DNA from: Hydractinia symbiolongicarpus
Lineage: Eukaryota; Cnidaria; Hydrozoa; Anthoathecata; Hydractiniidae
Direction of reading: 5' to 3'
NCBI RefSeq assembly: GCF_029227915.1
Contig: NC_079884.1
Location: forward strand, 5,334,001 to 5,398,000
DNA length: 64,000 bases
The notes beneath the pieces were generated by a model. The model was not told the DNA's origin. It saw only the letters and a list, made by a program, of their open reading frames with translations, and made no database searches. Both the position numbers and the translations under genes were made by a program. Of this stretch, positions 14,201 to 26,020 are shown piece by piece (positions within the stretch are counted from its first letter, which is position 1; the number at the start of each line of letters is the position of its first letter).

Positions 14201-15710
14201 TTTTCGTTTGCCGGCGATTAAACTGCTTTTATTCAGCGTCTCATCAAAAATGAAAACATTTTTGAAAACTACAAGTCTCATGCGTTTTAGTGGTGAAAAA
14301 GTAATTTAAAAAATCGTTCGGGAAATGAGTTTACTCCCTGGGTACTTTCTTTGTATACTTTTGACTATACGGGCCAAGCCCGGGATTTACGGGAAATCGC
14401 GGGTTTTCGTTTGCCGGCGATTAAACTGCTTTTATTCAGCGTCTCATCAAAAATGAAAACATTCTTGAAAACTACAAGTCTCTTGCGTTTTAGTGGTGAA
14501 ATAATAATTTAAAAAATCGTTTGGGAAATGAGTTTACTCCCTGGGTACTTTCTTTGTATACTTTTGACTATACGGCCGAGTCCAGGATTTACGGGAAATC
14601 GCAGGTTTTCGTTTGCCGGCGATTAAACTTCTTTTATTCAGCGTCTTATCAAAAATGAAAACATTTTTAAAAACTACAAGTCTCATGCGTTTTAGTGGTG
14701 AAAAAGTAATTTAAAAAATCGTTCGGGAAATGAGTTTACTCCCTGGGTACTTTCTTTGTATACTTTTGAATATACGGGCCAAGCCCGGGATATACGGGAA
14801 ATCGCGGGTTTTCGTTTGCCAGCGATTAAACTTCTTTTATTCAGCGTCTCATCAAAAATGAAAACATTTTTAAAAACTACAAGTCTTATGCGTTTTAGTG
14901 GTGAAAAAATAATTTAAAAAATCGTTCTGGAAATGAGTTTACTCCCTGGGTACTTTCTTTGTATACTTTTGACTATACGGGCAGAGTCCAGGATTTACGG
15001 TAAATCGCAGGTTTTCGTTTGCCGGCGATTAAACTTCTTTTATTCAGCGTCTTATCAAAAATAAAAACATTTTTAAAAACTACAAGTCTCATGCGTTTTA
15101 GTGGTGAAAAAGTAATTTAAAAAATCGTTCGGGAAATGAGTTTACTCCCTGGGTACTTTCTTTGTATACTTTTGAATATACGGGCCGAGTCCGGGATTTA
15201 CGGGAAATCGCGGATTTTCGTTTGCCGGCGATTAAACTTCTTTCATTCAGCGTCCCATCAAATATGAAAATATTTTTGAAAACTACAAGTCTCATGCGTT
15301 TAGTGGTAAAAAAATAATATAAAAAATCGTTCGGGAAATGAGTTTACTCCCTGGGTACTTTCTTTGTATACTTTTGAATATACGGGCCGAGTCCGGGATT
15401 TACGGGAAATCGCGGATTTTCGTTTGCCGGCGATTAAACTTCTTTCATTCAGCGTCCCATCAAATATGAAAATATTTTTGAAAACTACAAGTCTCATGCG
15501 TTTAGTGGTAAAAAAATAATATAAAAAATCGTTCGGGAAATGAGTTTACTCCCTGGGTAGTTTCTTTGTATACTTTTGACTATACGGGCCAAGCCCGGGA
15601 TATACGGGAAATCGAGGGTTTTCGTTTGCCAGCGATTAAACTTCTTTTATTCAGCGTCTCATCAAAAATGAAAACATTTTTAAAAACTACAAGTCTTATG
15701 CGTTTTAGTG
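11250..15710 (+). repeat. 11-mer higher-order repeat, 2,229 bp period, two copies
   Basis: The segment from about 11,250 to 13,480 is repeated almost base for base from about 13,480 to 15,710. Landmarks spaced 2,229 bp apart include the private GGGCCAAGGCCGGGATTT with GTTCTCCGGCG (11,334 and 13,563), CATTAGGCGTC (11,597 and 13,826), TTTGCCGTCGATT, and GTAAATCGCAGG (12,770 and 14,999). A pair of adjacent CCCATCAAATATGAAAATA monomers is present in both copies (near 13,025/13,228 and 15,254/15,457). Only scattered differences are seen, so the duplication is recent. Confidence 0.9.
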
Positions 15711-18700
15711 GTGAAAAAATAATTTAAAAAATCGTTCTGGAAATGAGTTTACTCCCTGGGTACTTTCTTTGTATACTTTTGACTATACGGGCCGAGTCCG
15801 GGATTTAGGGAAATCGCAGGTTTTCGTTTGCCGGCGATTAAACTTCTTTTATTCAGCGTCTCATCAAAAATGAAAACATTTTTAAAAACTACAGGTCTTA
15901 TGCGTTTTAGTGGTGAAAAAATAATTTAAAAAATCGTTCTGGAAATGAGTTTACTCACAGGGTACTTTCTTTATATACATTCGACTATACGTGCCAAGCC
16001 CGGGATTTACGGGAAATCGCGGGTTTTCGTTTGCCGGCGATTAAACTGCTTTTATTCAGCGTCTCATCAAAAATGAAAACATTCTTGAAAACTACAAGTC
16101 TCATGCGTTTTAGTGGTGAAATAATAATTTAAAAAATCGTTTGGGAAATGAGTTTACTCCCTTGGTACTTTCTTTGTATACTTTTGACTATACGGGCAGA
16201 GTCCAGGATTTACGGGAAATCGCAGGTTTTCGTTTGCCGGCGATTAAACTTCTTTTATTCAGCGTCTCATCAAAAATGAAAACATTTTTAAAAACTGCAA
16301 GTCTCATGCGTTTTAGTGGTGAAAAAGTAATTTAAAAAATCGTTCGGGAAATGAGTTTGCTCCCTGGGTACTTTCTTTGTATACTTTTGACTATACGGGC
16401 CAAGCCGGGATTTACGGGAAATCGCGGGTTTTCGTTTGCCGGCGATTAAACTTTTTTTTATTCAGCGTCTCATCAAAAATGAAAACATTTTTAAAAACTA
16501 CAAGTCTTATGCGTTTTAGTGGTGAAAAAATAATTTAAAAAATCGTTCTGGAAATGAGTTTACTCCCTGGGTACTTTCTTTGTATACTTTTGACTATACG
16601 GGCCGAGTCCGGGATTTAGGGAAATCGCAGGTTTTCGTTTGCCGGCGATTAAACTGCTTTTATTCAGCGTCTCATCAAAAATGAAAACATTTTTGAAAAC
16701 TACAAGTCTCATGCGTTTTAGTGGTGAAAAAGTAATTTAAAAAATCGTTCGGGAAATGAGTTTACTCCCTGGGTACTTTCTTTGTATACTTTTGACTATA
16801 CGGGCCAAGCCCGGGATTTACGGGAAATCGCGGGTTTTCGTTTGCCGGCGATTAAACTGCTTTTATTCAGCGTCTCATCAAAAAGGAAAACATTCTTGAA
16901 AACTACAAGTCTCTTGCGTTTTAGTGGTGAAATAATAATTTAAAAAATCGTTTGGGAAATGAGTTTACTCCCTGGGTACTTTCTTTGTATACTTTTGACT
17001 CTACGGCCGAGTCCAGGATTTACGGTAAATCGCAGGTTTTCGTTTGCCGGCGATTAAACTTCTTTTATTCAGCGTCTTATCAAAAATGAAAACATTTTTA
17101 AAAACTACAAGTCTCATGCGTTTTAGTGGTGAAAAAGTAATTTAAAAAATCGTTCGGGAAATGAGTTTACTCCCTGGGTACTTTCTTTGTATACTTTTGA
17201 ATATACGGGCCGAGTCCGGGATTTACGGGAAATCGCGGATTTTCGTTTGCCGGCGATTAAACTTCTTTTATTCAGCGTCCCATCAAATATGAAAATATTT
17301 TTGAAAACTACAAGTCTCATGCGTTTAGTGGTAAAAAAATAATATAAAAAATCGTTCGGGAAATGAGTTTACTCCCTGGGTACTTTCTTTGTATACTTTT
17401 GACTATACGGGCCAAGCCCGGGATATACGGGAAGTCGCGGGTTTTCGTTTGCCAGCGATTAAACTTCTTTTATTCAGCGTCTCATCAAAAATGAAAACAT
17501 TTTTAAAAACTACAAGTCTTATGCGTTTTAGTGGTGAAAAAATAATTTAAAAAATCGTTCTGGAAATGAGTTTACTCCCTGGGTACTTTCTTTGTATACT
17601 TTTAACTATACGGGCCGAGTCCGGGATTTAGGGAAATCGCAGGTTTTCGTTTGCCGGCGATTAAACTTCTTTTATTCAGCGTCTCATCAAAAATGAAAAC
17701 ATTTTTAAAAACTACAGGTCTTATGCGTTTTAGTGGTGAAAAAATAATTTAAAAAATCGTTCTGGAAATGAGTTTACTCACAGGGTACTTTCTTTATATA
17801 CATTCGACTATACGTGCCAAGCTCGGGATTTACGGGAAATCGCGGGTTTTCGTTTGCCGGCGATTAAACTGCTTTTATTCAGCGTCTCATCAAAAATGAA
17901 AACATTCTTGAAAACTACAAGTCTCATGCGTTTTAGTGGTGAAATAATAATTTAAAAAATCGTTTGGCAAATGAGTTTGCTCCCTGGGTACTTTCTTTGT
18001 ATACTTTTGACTATACGGGCAGAGTCCAGGATTTACGGGAAATCGCAGGTTTTCGTTTGCCGGCGATTAAACTTCTTTTATTCAGCGTCTCATCAAAAAT
18101 GAAAACATTTTTAAAAACTGCAAGTCTCATGCGTTTTAGTGGTGAAAAAGTAATTTAAAAAATCGTTCGGGAAATGAGTTTGCTCCCTGGGTACTTTCTT
18201 TGTATACTTTTGACTATACGGGCCAAGCCGGGATTTAGGGAAATCACAGGTTTTCGTTTGCCGGCGATTAAACTTCTTTTATTCAGCGTCTCATCAAAAA
18301 TGAAAACATTTTTAAAAACTACAAGTCTTATGCGTTTTAGTGGTGAAAAAATAATTTAAAAAATCGTTCTGGAAATGAGTTTACTCACAGGGTACTTTCT
18401 TTATATACATTCGACTATACGTGCCAAGCCCGGGATTTACGGGAAATCGCGGGTTTTCGTTTGCCGGCGATTAAACTGCTTTTATTCAGCGTCTCATCAA
18501 AAATGAAAACATTCTTGAAAACTACAAGTCTCATGCGTTTTAGTGGTGAAATAATAATTTAAAAAATCGTTTGGGAAATGAGTTTACTCCCTTGGTACTT
18601 TCTTTGTATACTTTTGACTATACGGGAAGAGTCCAGGATTTACGGGAAATCGCAGGTTTTCGTTTGCCGGCGATTAAACTTCTTTTATTCAGCGTCTCAT

Positions 18701-19094
18701 CAAAAATGAAAACATTTTTAAAAACTGCAAGTCTCATGCGTTTTAGTGGTGAAAAAGTATTTTAAAAAATCGTTCGGGAAATGAGTTTGCTCCCTGGGTA
18801 CTTTCTTTGTATACTTTTGACTATACGGGCCAAGCCGGGATTTAGGGAAATCACAGGTTTTCGTTTGCCGGCGATTAAACTTCTTTTATTCAGCGTCTCA
18901 TCAAAAATGAAAACATTTTTAAAAACTACAAGTCTTATGCGTTTTAGTGGTGAAAAAATAATTTAAAAAATCGTTCTGGAAATGAGTTTACTCACAGGGT
19001 ACTTTCTTTATATACATTCGACTATACGTGCCAAGCCCGGGATTTACGGGAAATCGCGGGTTTTCGTTTGCCGGCGATTAAACTGCTTTTATTC

Positions 19095-22000
19095 AGCGTC
19101 TCATCAAAAATGAAAACATTTTTAAAAACTGCAAGTCTCATGCGTTTTAGTGGTGAAAAAGTATTTTAAAAAATCGTTCGGGAAATGAGTTTGCTCCCTG
19201 GGTACTTTCTTTGTATACTTTTGACTATACGGGCCAAGCCGGGATTTACGGGAAATCGCGGGTTTTCGTTTGCCGGCGATTAAACTTTTTTTTATTCAGC
19301 GTCTCATCAAAAATGAAAACATTTTTAAAAACTACAAGTCTTATGCGTTTTAGTGGTGAAAAAATAATTTAAAAAATCGTTCTGGAAATGAGTTTACTCA
19401 CAGGGTACTTTCTTTGTATACATTCGACTATACGGGCCAAGCCCGGGATTTACGGGAAATCGCGGGTTTTCGTTTTCCGGCGGTTAAACCTCTTTCATTA
19501 AGCGTCTCATCAAAAATGAAAACATTTTTAAAAACTACAAGTCCCATGCGTTTTAGTGGTGAAAAAAAAATTTAAAAAATCGTTCGGGAAATGAGTTTAC
19601 TCCCTGGGTACTTTCTTTGTATACATTCGACTATACGGGCCAAGCCCCGGATTTACGGGAAAACGCGGGATTTCGTTTGCCGGCGATTAAACCTCTTTCA
19701 TTAAGCGTCTCATCAAAAATGAAAACATTTTTGAAAACTACAAGTCTCATGCGTTTTAGTGGTGAAAAAATAATTTAAAAAATCGTTCGGGAAATGAGTT
19801 TACTCCCTGGGTACTTTCTTTGTATACTTTTGACTATACGTGCCAAGCCCGGGATTTACGGGAAATCGCGGGTTTTCGTTTGCCGGCGATTAAACTTTTT
19901 TTTATTCAGCGTCTCATCAAAAATGAAAACATTTTTAAAAACTACAAGTCTCATGCGTTTTAGTGGTGAAAAAGTAATTTAAAAAATCGTTCTGGAAATG
20001 AGTTTACTCACAGGGTACTTTCTTTGTATACATTCGACTATACGGGCCAAGCCCGGGATTTACGGGAAATCGCGGGTTTTCGTTTTCCGGCGACTAAACC
20101 TCTTTCATTAAGCGTCTCATCAAAAATGAAAACATTTTTGAAAACTACAAGTCTCATGCGTTTTAGTGGTGAAATAATAATTTAAAAAATCGTTTGGGAA
20201 ATGAGTTTACTCCCTTGGTACTTTCTTTGTATACTTTTGACTATACGGGCAGAGTCCAGGATTTACGGGAAATCGCAGGTTTTCGTTTGCCGGCGATTAA
20301 ACTTCTTTTATTCAGCGTCTCATCAAAAATGAAAACATTTTTAAAAACTGCAAGTCTCATGCGTTTTAGTGGTGAAAAAGTATTTTAAAAAATCGTTCGG
20401 GAAATGAGTTTGCTCCCTGGGTACTTTCTTTGTATACTTTTGACTATACGGGCCAAGCCGGGATTTACGGGAAATCGCGGGTTTTCGTTTGCCGGCGATT
20501 AAACTTTTTTTTATTCAGCGTCTCATCAAAAATGAAAACATTTTTAAAAACTACAAGTCTTATGCGTTTTAGTGGTGAAAAAATAATTTAAAAAATCGTT
20601 CTGGAAATGAGTTTACTCACAGGGTACTTTCTTTGTATACATTCGACTATACGGGCCAAGCCCGGGATTTACGGGAAATCGCGGGTTTTCGTTTTCCGGC
20701 GGTTAAACCTCTTTCATTAAGCGTCTCATCAAAAATGAAAACATTTTTAAAAACTACAAGTCCCATGCGTTTTAGTGGTGAAAAAAAAATTTAAAAAATC
20801 GTTCGGGAAATGAGTTTACTCCCTGGGTACTTTCTTTGTATACATTCGACTATACGGGCCAAGCCCCGGATTTACGGGAAAACGCGGGATTTCGTTTGCC
20901 GGCGATTAAACCTCTTTCATTAAGCGTCTCATCAAAAATGAAAACATTTTTGAAAACTACAAGTCTCATGCGTTTTAGTGGTGAAAAAATAATTTAAAAA
21001 ATCGTTCGGGAAATGAGTTTACTCCCTGGGTACTTTCTTTGTATACTTTTGACTATACGTGCCAAGCCCGGGATTTACGGGAAATCGCGGGTTTTCGTTT
21101 GCCGGCGATTAAACTTTTTTTTATTCAGCGTCTCATCAAAAATGAAAACATTTTTAAAAACTACAAGTCTCATGCGTTTTAGTGGTGAAAAAGTAATTTA
21201 AAAAATCGTTCTGGAAATGAGTTTACTCACAGGGTACTTTCTTTGTATACATTCGACTATACGGGCCAAGCCCGGGATTTACGGGAAATCGCGGGTTTTC
21301 GTTTTCCGGCGACTAAACCTCTTTCATTAAGCGTCTCATCAAAAATGAAAACATTTTTGAAAACTACAAGTCTCATGCGTTTTAGTGGTGAAATAATAAT
21401 TTAAAAAATCGTTTGGGAAATGAGTTTACTCCCTTGGTACTTTCTTTGTATACTTTTGACTATACGGGCAGAGTCCAGGATTTACGGGAAATCGCAGGTT
21501 TTCGTTTGCCGGCGATTAAACTTCTTTTATTCAGCGTCTCATCAAAAATGAAAACATTTTTAAAAACTGCAAGTCTCATGCGTTTTAGTGGTGAAAAAGT
21601 AATTTAAAAAATCGTTCGGGAAATGAGTTTGCTCCCTGGGTACTTTCTTTGTATACTTTTGACTATACGGGCCAAGCCGGGATTTACGGGAAATCGCGGG
21701 TTTTCGTTTGCCGGCGATTAAACTTTTTTTTATTCAGCGTCTCATCAAAAAGGAAAACATTTTTAAAAACTACAAGTCTTATGCGTTTTAGTGGTGAAAA
21801 AATAATTTAAAAAATCGTTCTGGAAATGAGTTTACTCACAGGGTACTTTCTTTGTATACATTCGACTATACGGGCCAAGCCCGGGATTTACGGGAAATCG
21901 CGGGTTTTCGTTTTCCGGCGATTAAACCTCTTTCATTAAGCGTCTCATCAAAAATGAAAACATTTTTAAAAACTACAAGTCCCATGCGTTTTAGTGGTGA

Positions 22001-23800
22001 AAAAAAAATTTAAAAAATCGTTCGGGAAATGAGTTTACTCCCTGGGTACTTTCTTTGTATACATTCGACTAATCGGGCCAAGCCCCGGATTTACGGGAAA
22101 ACGCGGGATTTCGTTTGCCGGCGATTAAACCTCTTTCATTAAGCGTCTCATCAAAAATGAAAACATTTTTGAAAACTACAAGTCTCATGCGTTTTAGTGG
22201 TGAAAAAATAATTTAAAAAATCGTTCGGGAAATGAGTTTACTCCCTGGGTACTTTCTTTGTATACTTTTGACTATACGTGCCAAGCCCGGGATTTACGGG
22301 AAATCGCGGGTTTTCGTTTGGCGGCGATTAAACTTTTTTTTATTCAGCGTCTCATCAAAAATGAAAACATTTTTAAAAACTACAAGTCTTATGCGTTTTA
22401 GTGGTGAAAAAATAATTTAAAAAATCGTTCTGGAAATGAGTTTACTCACAGGGTACTTTCTTTGTATACATTCGACTATACGGGCCAAGCCCGGGATTTA
22501 CGGGAAATCGCGGGTTTTCGTTTTCCGGCGACTAAACCTCTTTCATTAAGCGTCTCATCAAAAATGAAAACATTTTTGAAAACTACAAGTCTCATGCGTT
22601 TTAGTGGTGAAATAATAATTTAAAAAATCGTTTGGGAAATGAGTTTACTCCCTTGGTACTTTCTTTGTATACTTTTGACTATACGGGCAGAGTCCAGGAT
22701 TTACGGGAAATCGCAGGTTTTCGTTTGCCGGCGATTAAACTTCTTTAAAAACTGCAAGTCTCATGCGTTTTAGTGGTGAAAAAGTAATTTAAAAAATCGT
22801 TCGGGAAATGAGTTTGCTCCCTGGGTACTTTCTTTGTATACTTTTAACTATACGGGCCAAGCCGGGATTTACGGGAAATCGCGGGTTTTCGTTTGCCGGC
22901 GATTAAACTTTTTTTTATTCAGCGTCTCATCAAAAATGAAAACATTTTTAAAAACTACAAGTCTTATGCGTTTTAGTGGTGAAAAAATAATTTAAAAAAT
23001 CGTTCTGGAAATGAGTTTACTCACAGGGTACTTTCTTTGTATACATTCGACTATACGGGCCAAGCCCGGGATTTACGGGAAATCGCGGGTTTTCGTTTTC
23101 CGGCGATTAAACCTCTTTCATTAAGCGTCTCATCAAAAATGAAAACATTTTTAAAAACTACAAGTCCCATGCGTTTTAGTGGTGAAAAAAAAATTTAAAA
23201 AATCGTTCGGGAAATGAGTTTACTCCCTGGGTACTTTCTTTGTATACATTCGACTATACGGGCCAAGCCCCGGATTTACGGGAAAACGCGGGATTTCGTT
23301 TGCCGGCGATTAAACCTCTTTCATTAAGCGTCTCATCAAAAATGAAAACATTTTTGAAAACTACAAGTCTCATGCGTTTTAGTGGTGAAAAAATAATTTA
23401 AAAAATCGTTCGGGAAATGAGTTTACTCCCTGGGTACTTTCTTTGTATACTTTTGACTATACGTGCCAAGCCCGGGATTTACGGGAAATCGCGGGTTTTC
23501 GTTTGCCGGCGATTAAACTTTTTTTTATTCAGCGTCTCATCAAAAATGAAAACATTTTTAAAAACTACAAGTCTTATGCGTTTTAGTGGTGAAAAAATAA
23601 TTTAAAAAATCGTTCTGGAAATGAGTTTACTCACAGGGTACTTTCTTTGTATACATTCGACTATACGGGCCAAGCCCGGGATTTACGGGAAATCGCGGGT
23701 TTTCGTTTTTCGGCGACTAAACCTCTTTCATTAAGCGTCTCATCAAAAATGAAAACATTTTTAAAAACTACAAGTCTCATGCGTTTTAGTGGTAAAAAAA
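19095..23800 (+). repeat. Hexameric higher-order repeat, 1,219 bp period, about four copies
   Basis: The monomer starting GGAAATGAGTTTGCTCCC recurs at 19,181, 20,400 and 21,619 (exactly 1,219 bp apart) and at 22,804 (1,185 bp, shortened by an internal 34-bp deletion near 22,745). Each unit holds six monomers in fixed order, including a T-rich AAACTTTTTTTTATTC monomer, CATTCGACTATACGG monomers with CTCTTTCATTAAGCG, one AAGCCCCGGATTTACGGGAAAACGCG monomer and one CCCTTGGTACTTT monomer. Copies are nearly identical apart from single substitutions such as AAAAAGGAAAAC at 21,748. Confidence 0.92.
22741..22760 (+). repeat. Truncated monomer with a 34-bp internal deletion
   Basis: In the fourth copy of the 1,219-bp unit the text passes directly from AAACTTCTTT to AAAAACTGCAAG. 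The blocks for TTATTCAGCG, TCTCATC and the following A tract are absent. The higher-order spacing here falls from 1,219 to 1,185 bp, a 34-bp loss. Short T runs lie on both sides, which fits slippage or microhomology-mediated deletion (inference). Confidence 0.88.
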
Positions 23801-23989
23801 AAATTTAAAAAATCGTTCGGGAAATGAGTTTACTCCCTGGGTACTTTCTTTGTATACATTCGACTATACGGGCCAAGCCCCGGATTTACGGGAAAACGCG
23901 GGATTTCGTTTGCCGGCGATTAAACCTCTTTCATTAAGCGTCTCATCAAAAATGAAAACATTTTTGAAAACTACAAGTCTCATGCGTTT

Positions 23990-26020
23990 TAGTGGAGAAA
24001 AAATATATGAAAAAATCGTTCGGGAAATGAGTTTACTCCCTGGGTACTTTCTTTGTATACTTTTGACTATACGGGCCGAGTCCGGGATTTACGGGATTTC
24101 GCAGATTTTCGTTTGCCGGCGATTAAACTTCTTTTATTCAGCGTCCCATCAAATATGAAAATATTTTTGAAAACTACAAGTCTCATGCGTTTAGTGGTAA
24201 AAAAATAATATAAAAAATCGTTCGGGAAATGAGTTTACTCACTGGGTACTTTCTTTGTATACTTTTGACTATACGGGCCAAGCCCGGAATATACGGGAAA
24301 TCGCGGGTTTTCGTTTGCCGGCGATTAAACTTCTTTTATTCAGCGTCTCATCAAAGATGAAAACATTTTTAAAAACTACAAGTCTTATGCGTTTTAGTGG
24401 TGAAAAAATAATTTAAAAAATCGTTCTGAAAATGAGTTTACTCCCTGGGTACTTTCTTTGTATACTTTTGACTATACGGGCCGAGTCCGGGATTTAGGGA
24501 AATCGCAGGTTTTCGTTTGCCGGCGATTAAACTGCTTTTATTCAGCGTCTCATCAAAAATGAAAACATTTTTAAAAACTACAAGTCTCATGGGCTTTAGT
24601 GGTGAAATACTAACTTAAAAAATCGTTTGGGAAATAAGTTTACTCCCTGGGTACTTTCTTTGTATACTTTTTGACTATACGGGCCAAGCCCGGGATTTAC
24701 GGGAAATCGCGGGTTTTCGTTTGCCGGCGATTAAACTGTTGTTATTCAGCGTCTCATCAAAAATGAAAACATTCTTGAAAACTACAAGTCTCATGCGTTT
24801 TAGTGGTGAAATAATAATTTAAAAAATCGTTTGGGAAATGAGTTTACTCCCTGGGTACTTTCTTTGTATACATTCGACTATACGGGCCAAGCCCCGGATT
24901 TACGGGAAAACGCGGGATTTCGTTTGCCGGCGATTAAACCTCTTTCATTAAGCGTCTCATCAAAAATGAAAACATTTTTGAAAACTACAAGTCTCATGCG
25001 TTTTAGTGGAGAAAAAATATATGAAAAAATCGTTCGGGAAATGAGTTTACTCCCTGGGTACTTTCTTTGTATACTTTTGACTATACGGGCCGAGTCCGGG
25101 ATTTACGGGATTTCGCAGATTTTCGTTTGCCGGCGATTAAACTTCTTTTATTCAGCGTCCCATCAAATATGAAAATATTTTTGAAAACTACAAGTCTCAT
25201 GCGTTTAGTGGTAAAAAAATAATATAAAAAATCGTTCGGGAAATGAGTTTACTCCCTGGGTACTTTCTTTGTATACTTTTGACTATACGGGCCAAGCCCG
25301 GAATATACGGGAAATCGCGGGTTTTCGTTTGCCGGCGATTAAACTTCTTTTATTCAGCGTCTCATCAAAGATGAAAACATTTTTAAAAACTACAAGTCTT
25401 ATGCGTTTTAGTGGTGAAAAAATAATTTAAAAAATCGTTCTGAAAATGAGTTTACTCCCTGGGTACTTTCTTTGTATACTTTTGACTATACGGGCCGAGT
25501 CCGGGATTTAGGGAAATCGCAGGTTTTCGTTTGCCGGCGATTAAACTGCTTTTATTCAGCGTCTCATCAAAAATGAAAACATTTTTAAAAACTACAAGTC
25601 TCATGGGCTTTAGTGGTGAAATAGTAACTTAAAAAATCGTTTGGGAAATAAGTTTACTCCCTGGGTACTTTCTTTGTATACTTTTTGACTATACGGGCCA
25701 AGCCCGGGATTTACGGGAAATCGCGGGTTTTCGTTTGCCGGCGATTAAACTGTTGTTATTCAGCGTCTCATCAAAAATGAAAACATTCTTGAAAACTACA
25801 AGTCTCATGCGTTTTAGTGGTGAAATAATAATTTAAAAAATCGTTTGGGAAATGAGTTTACTCCCTGGGTACTTTCTTTGTATACTTTTGACTATATGGG
25901 CAGAGTCCGGGATTTAGGGAAATCGCAGGTTTTCGTTTGCCAGCGATTAAACTGCTTTTATTCAGCGTCTCATCAAAAATGAAAACATTTTTGAAAACTA
26001 CAAGTCTCATGCGTTTTAGT
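23990..26020 (+). repeat. Pentameric higher-order repeat, ~1,014 bp period, two copies
   Basis: Landmarks recur 1,014 bp apart: GTGGAGAAAAAATATATG (23,992 and 25,006), GGGATTTCGCAGATTTTCG (24,092 and 25,106), CATCAAAGATG (24,349 and 25,363) and the rare CATGGGCTTTAGTGG (24,589 and 25,603). Both copies also share TATACTTTTTGAC, one base longer than the usual form. One copy has ATACTAACTT and the other ATAGTAACTT, which distinguishes them. Confidence 0.85.
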
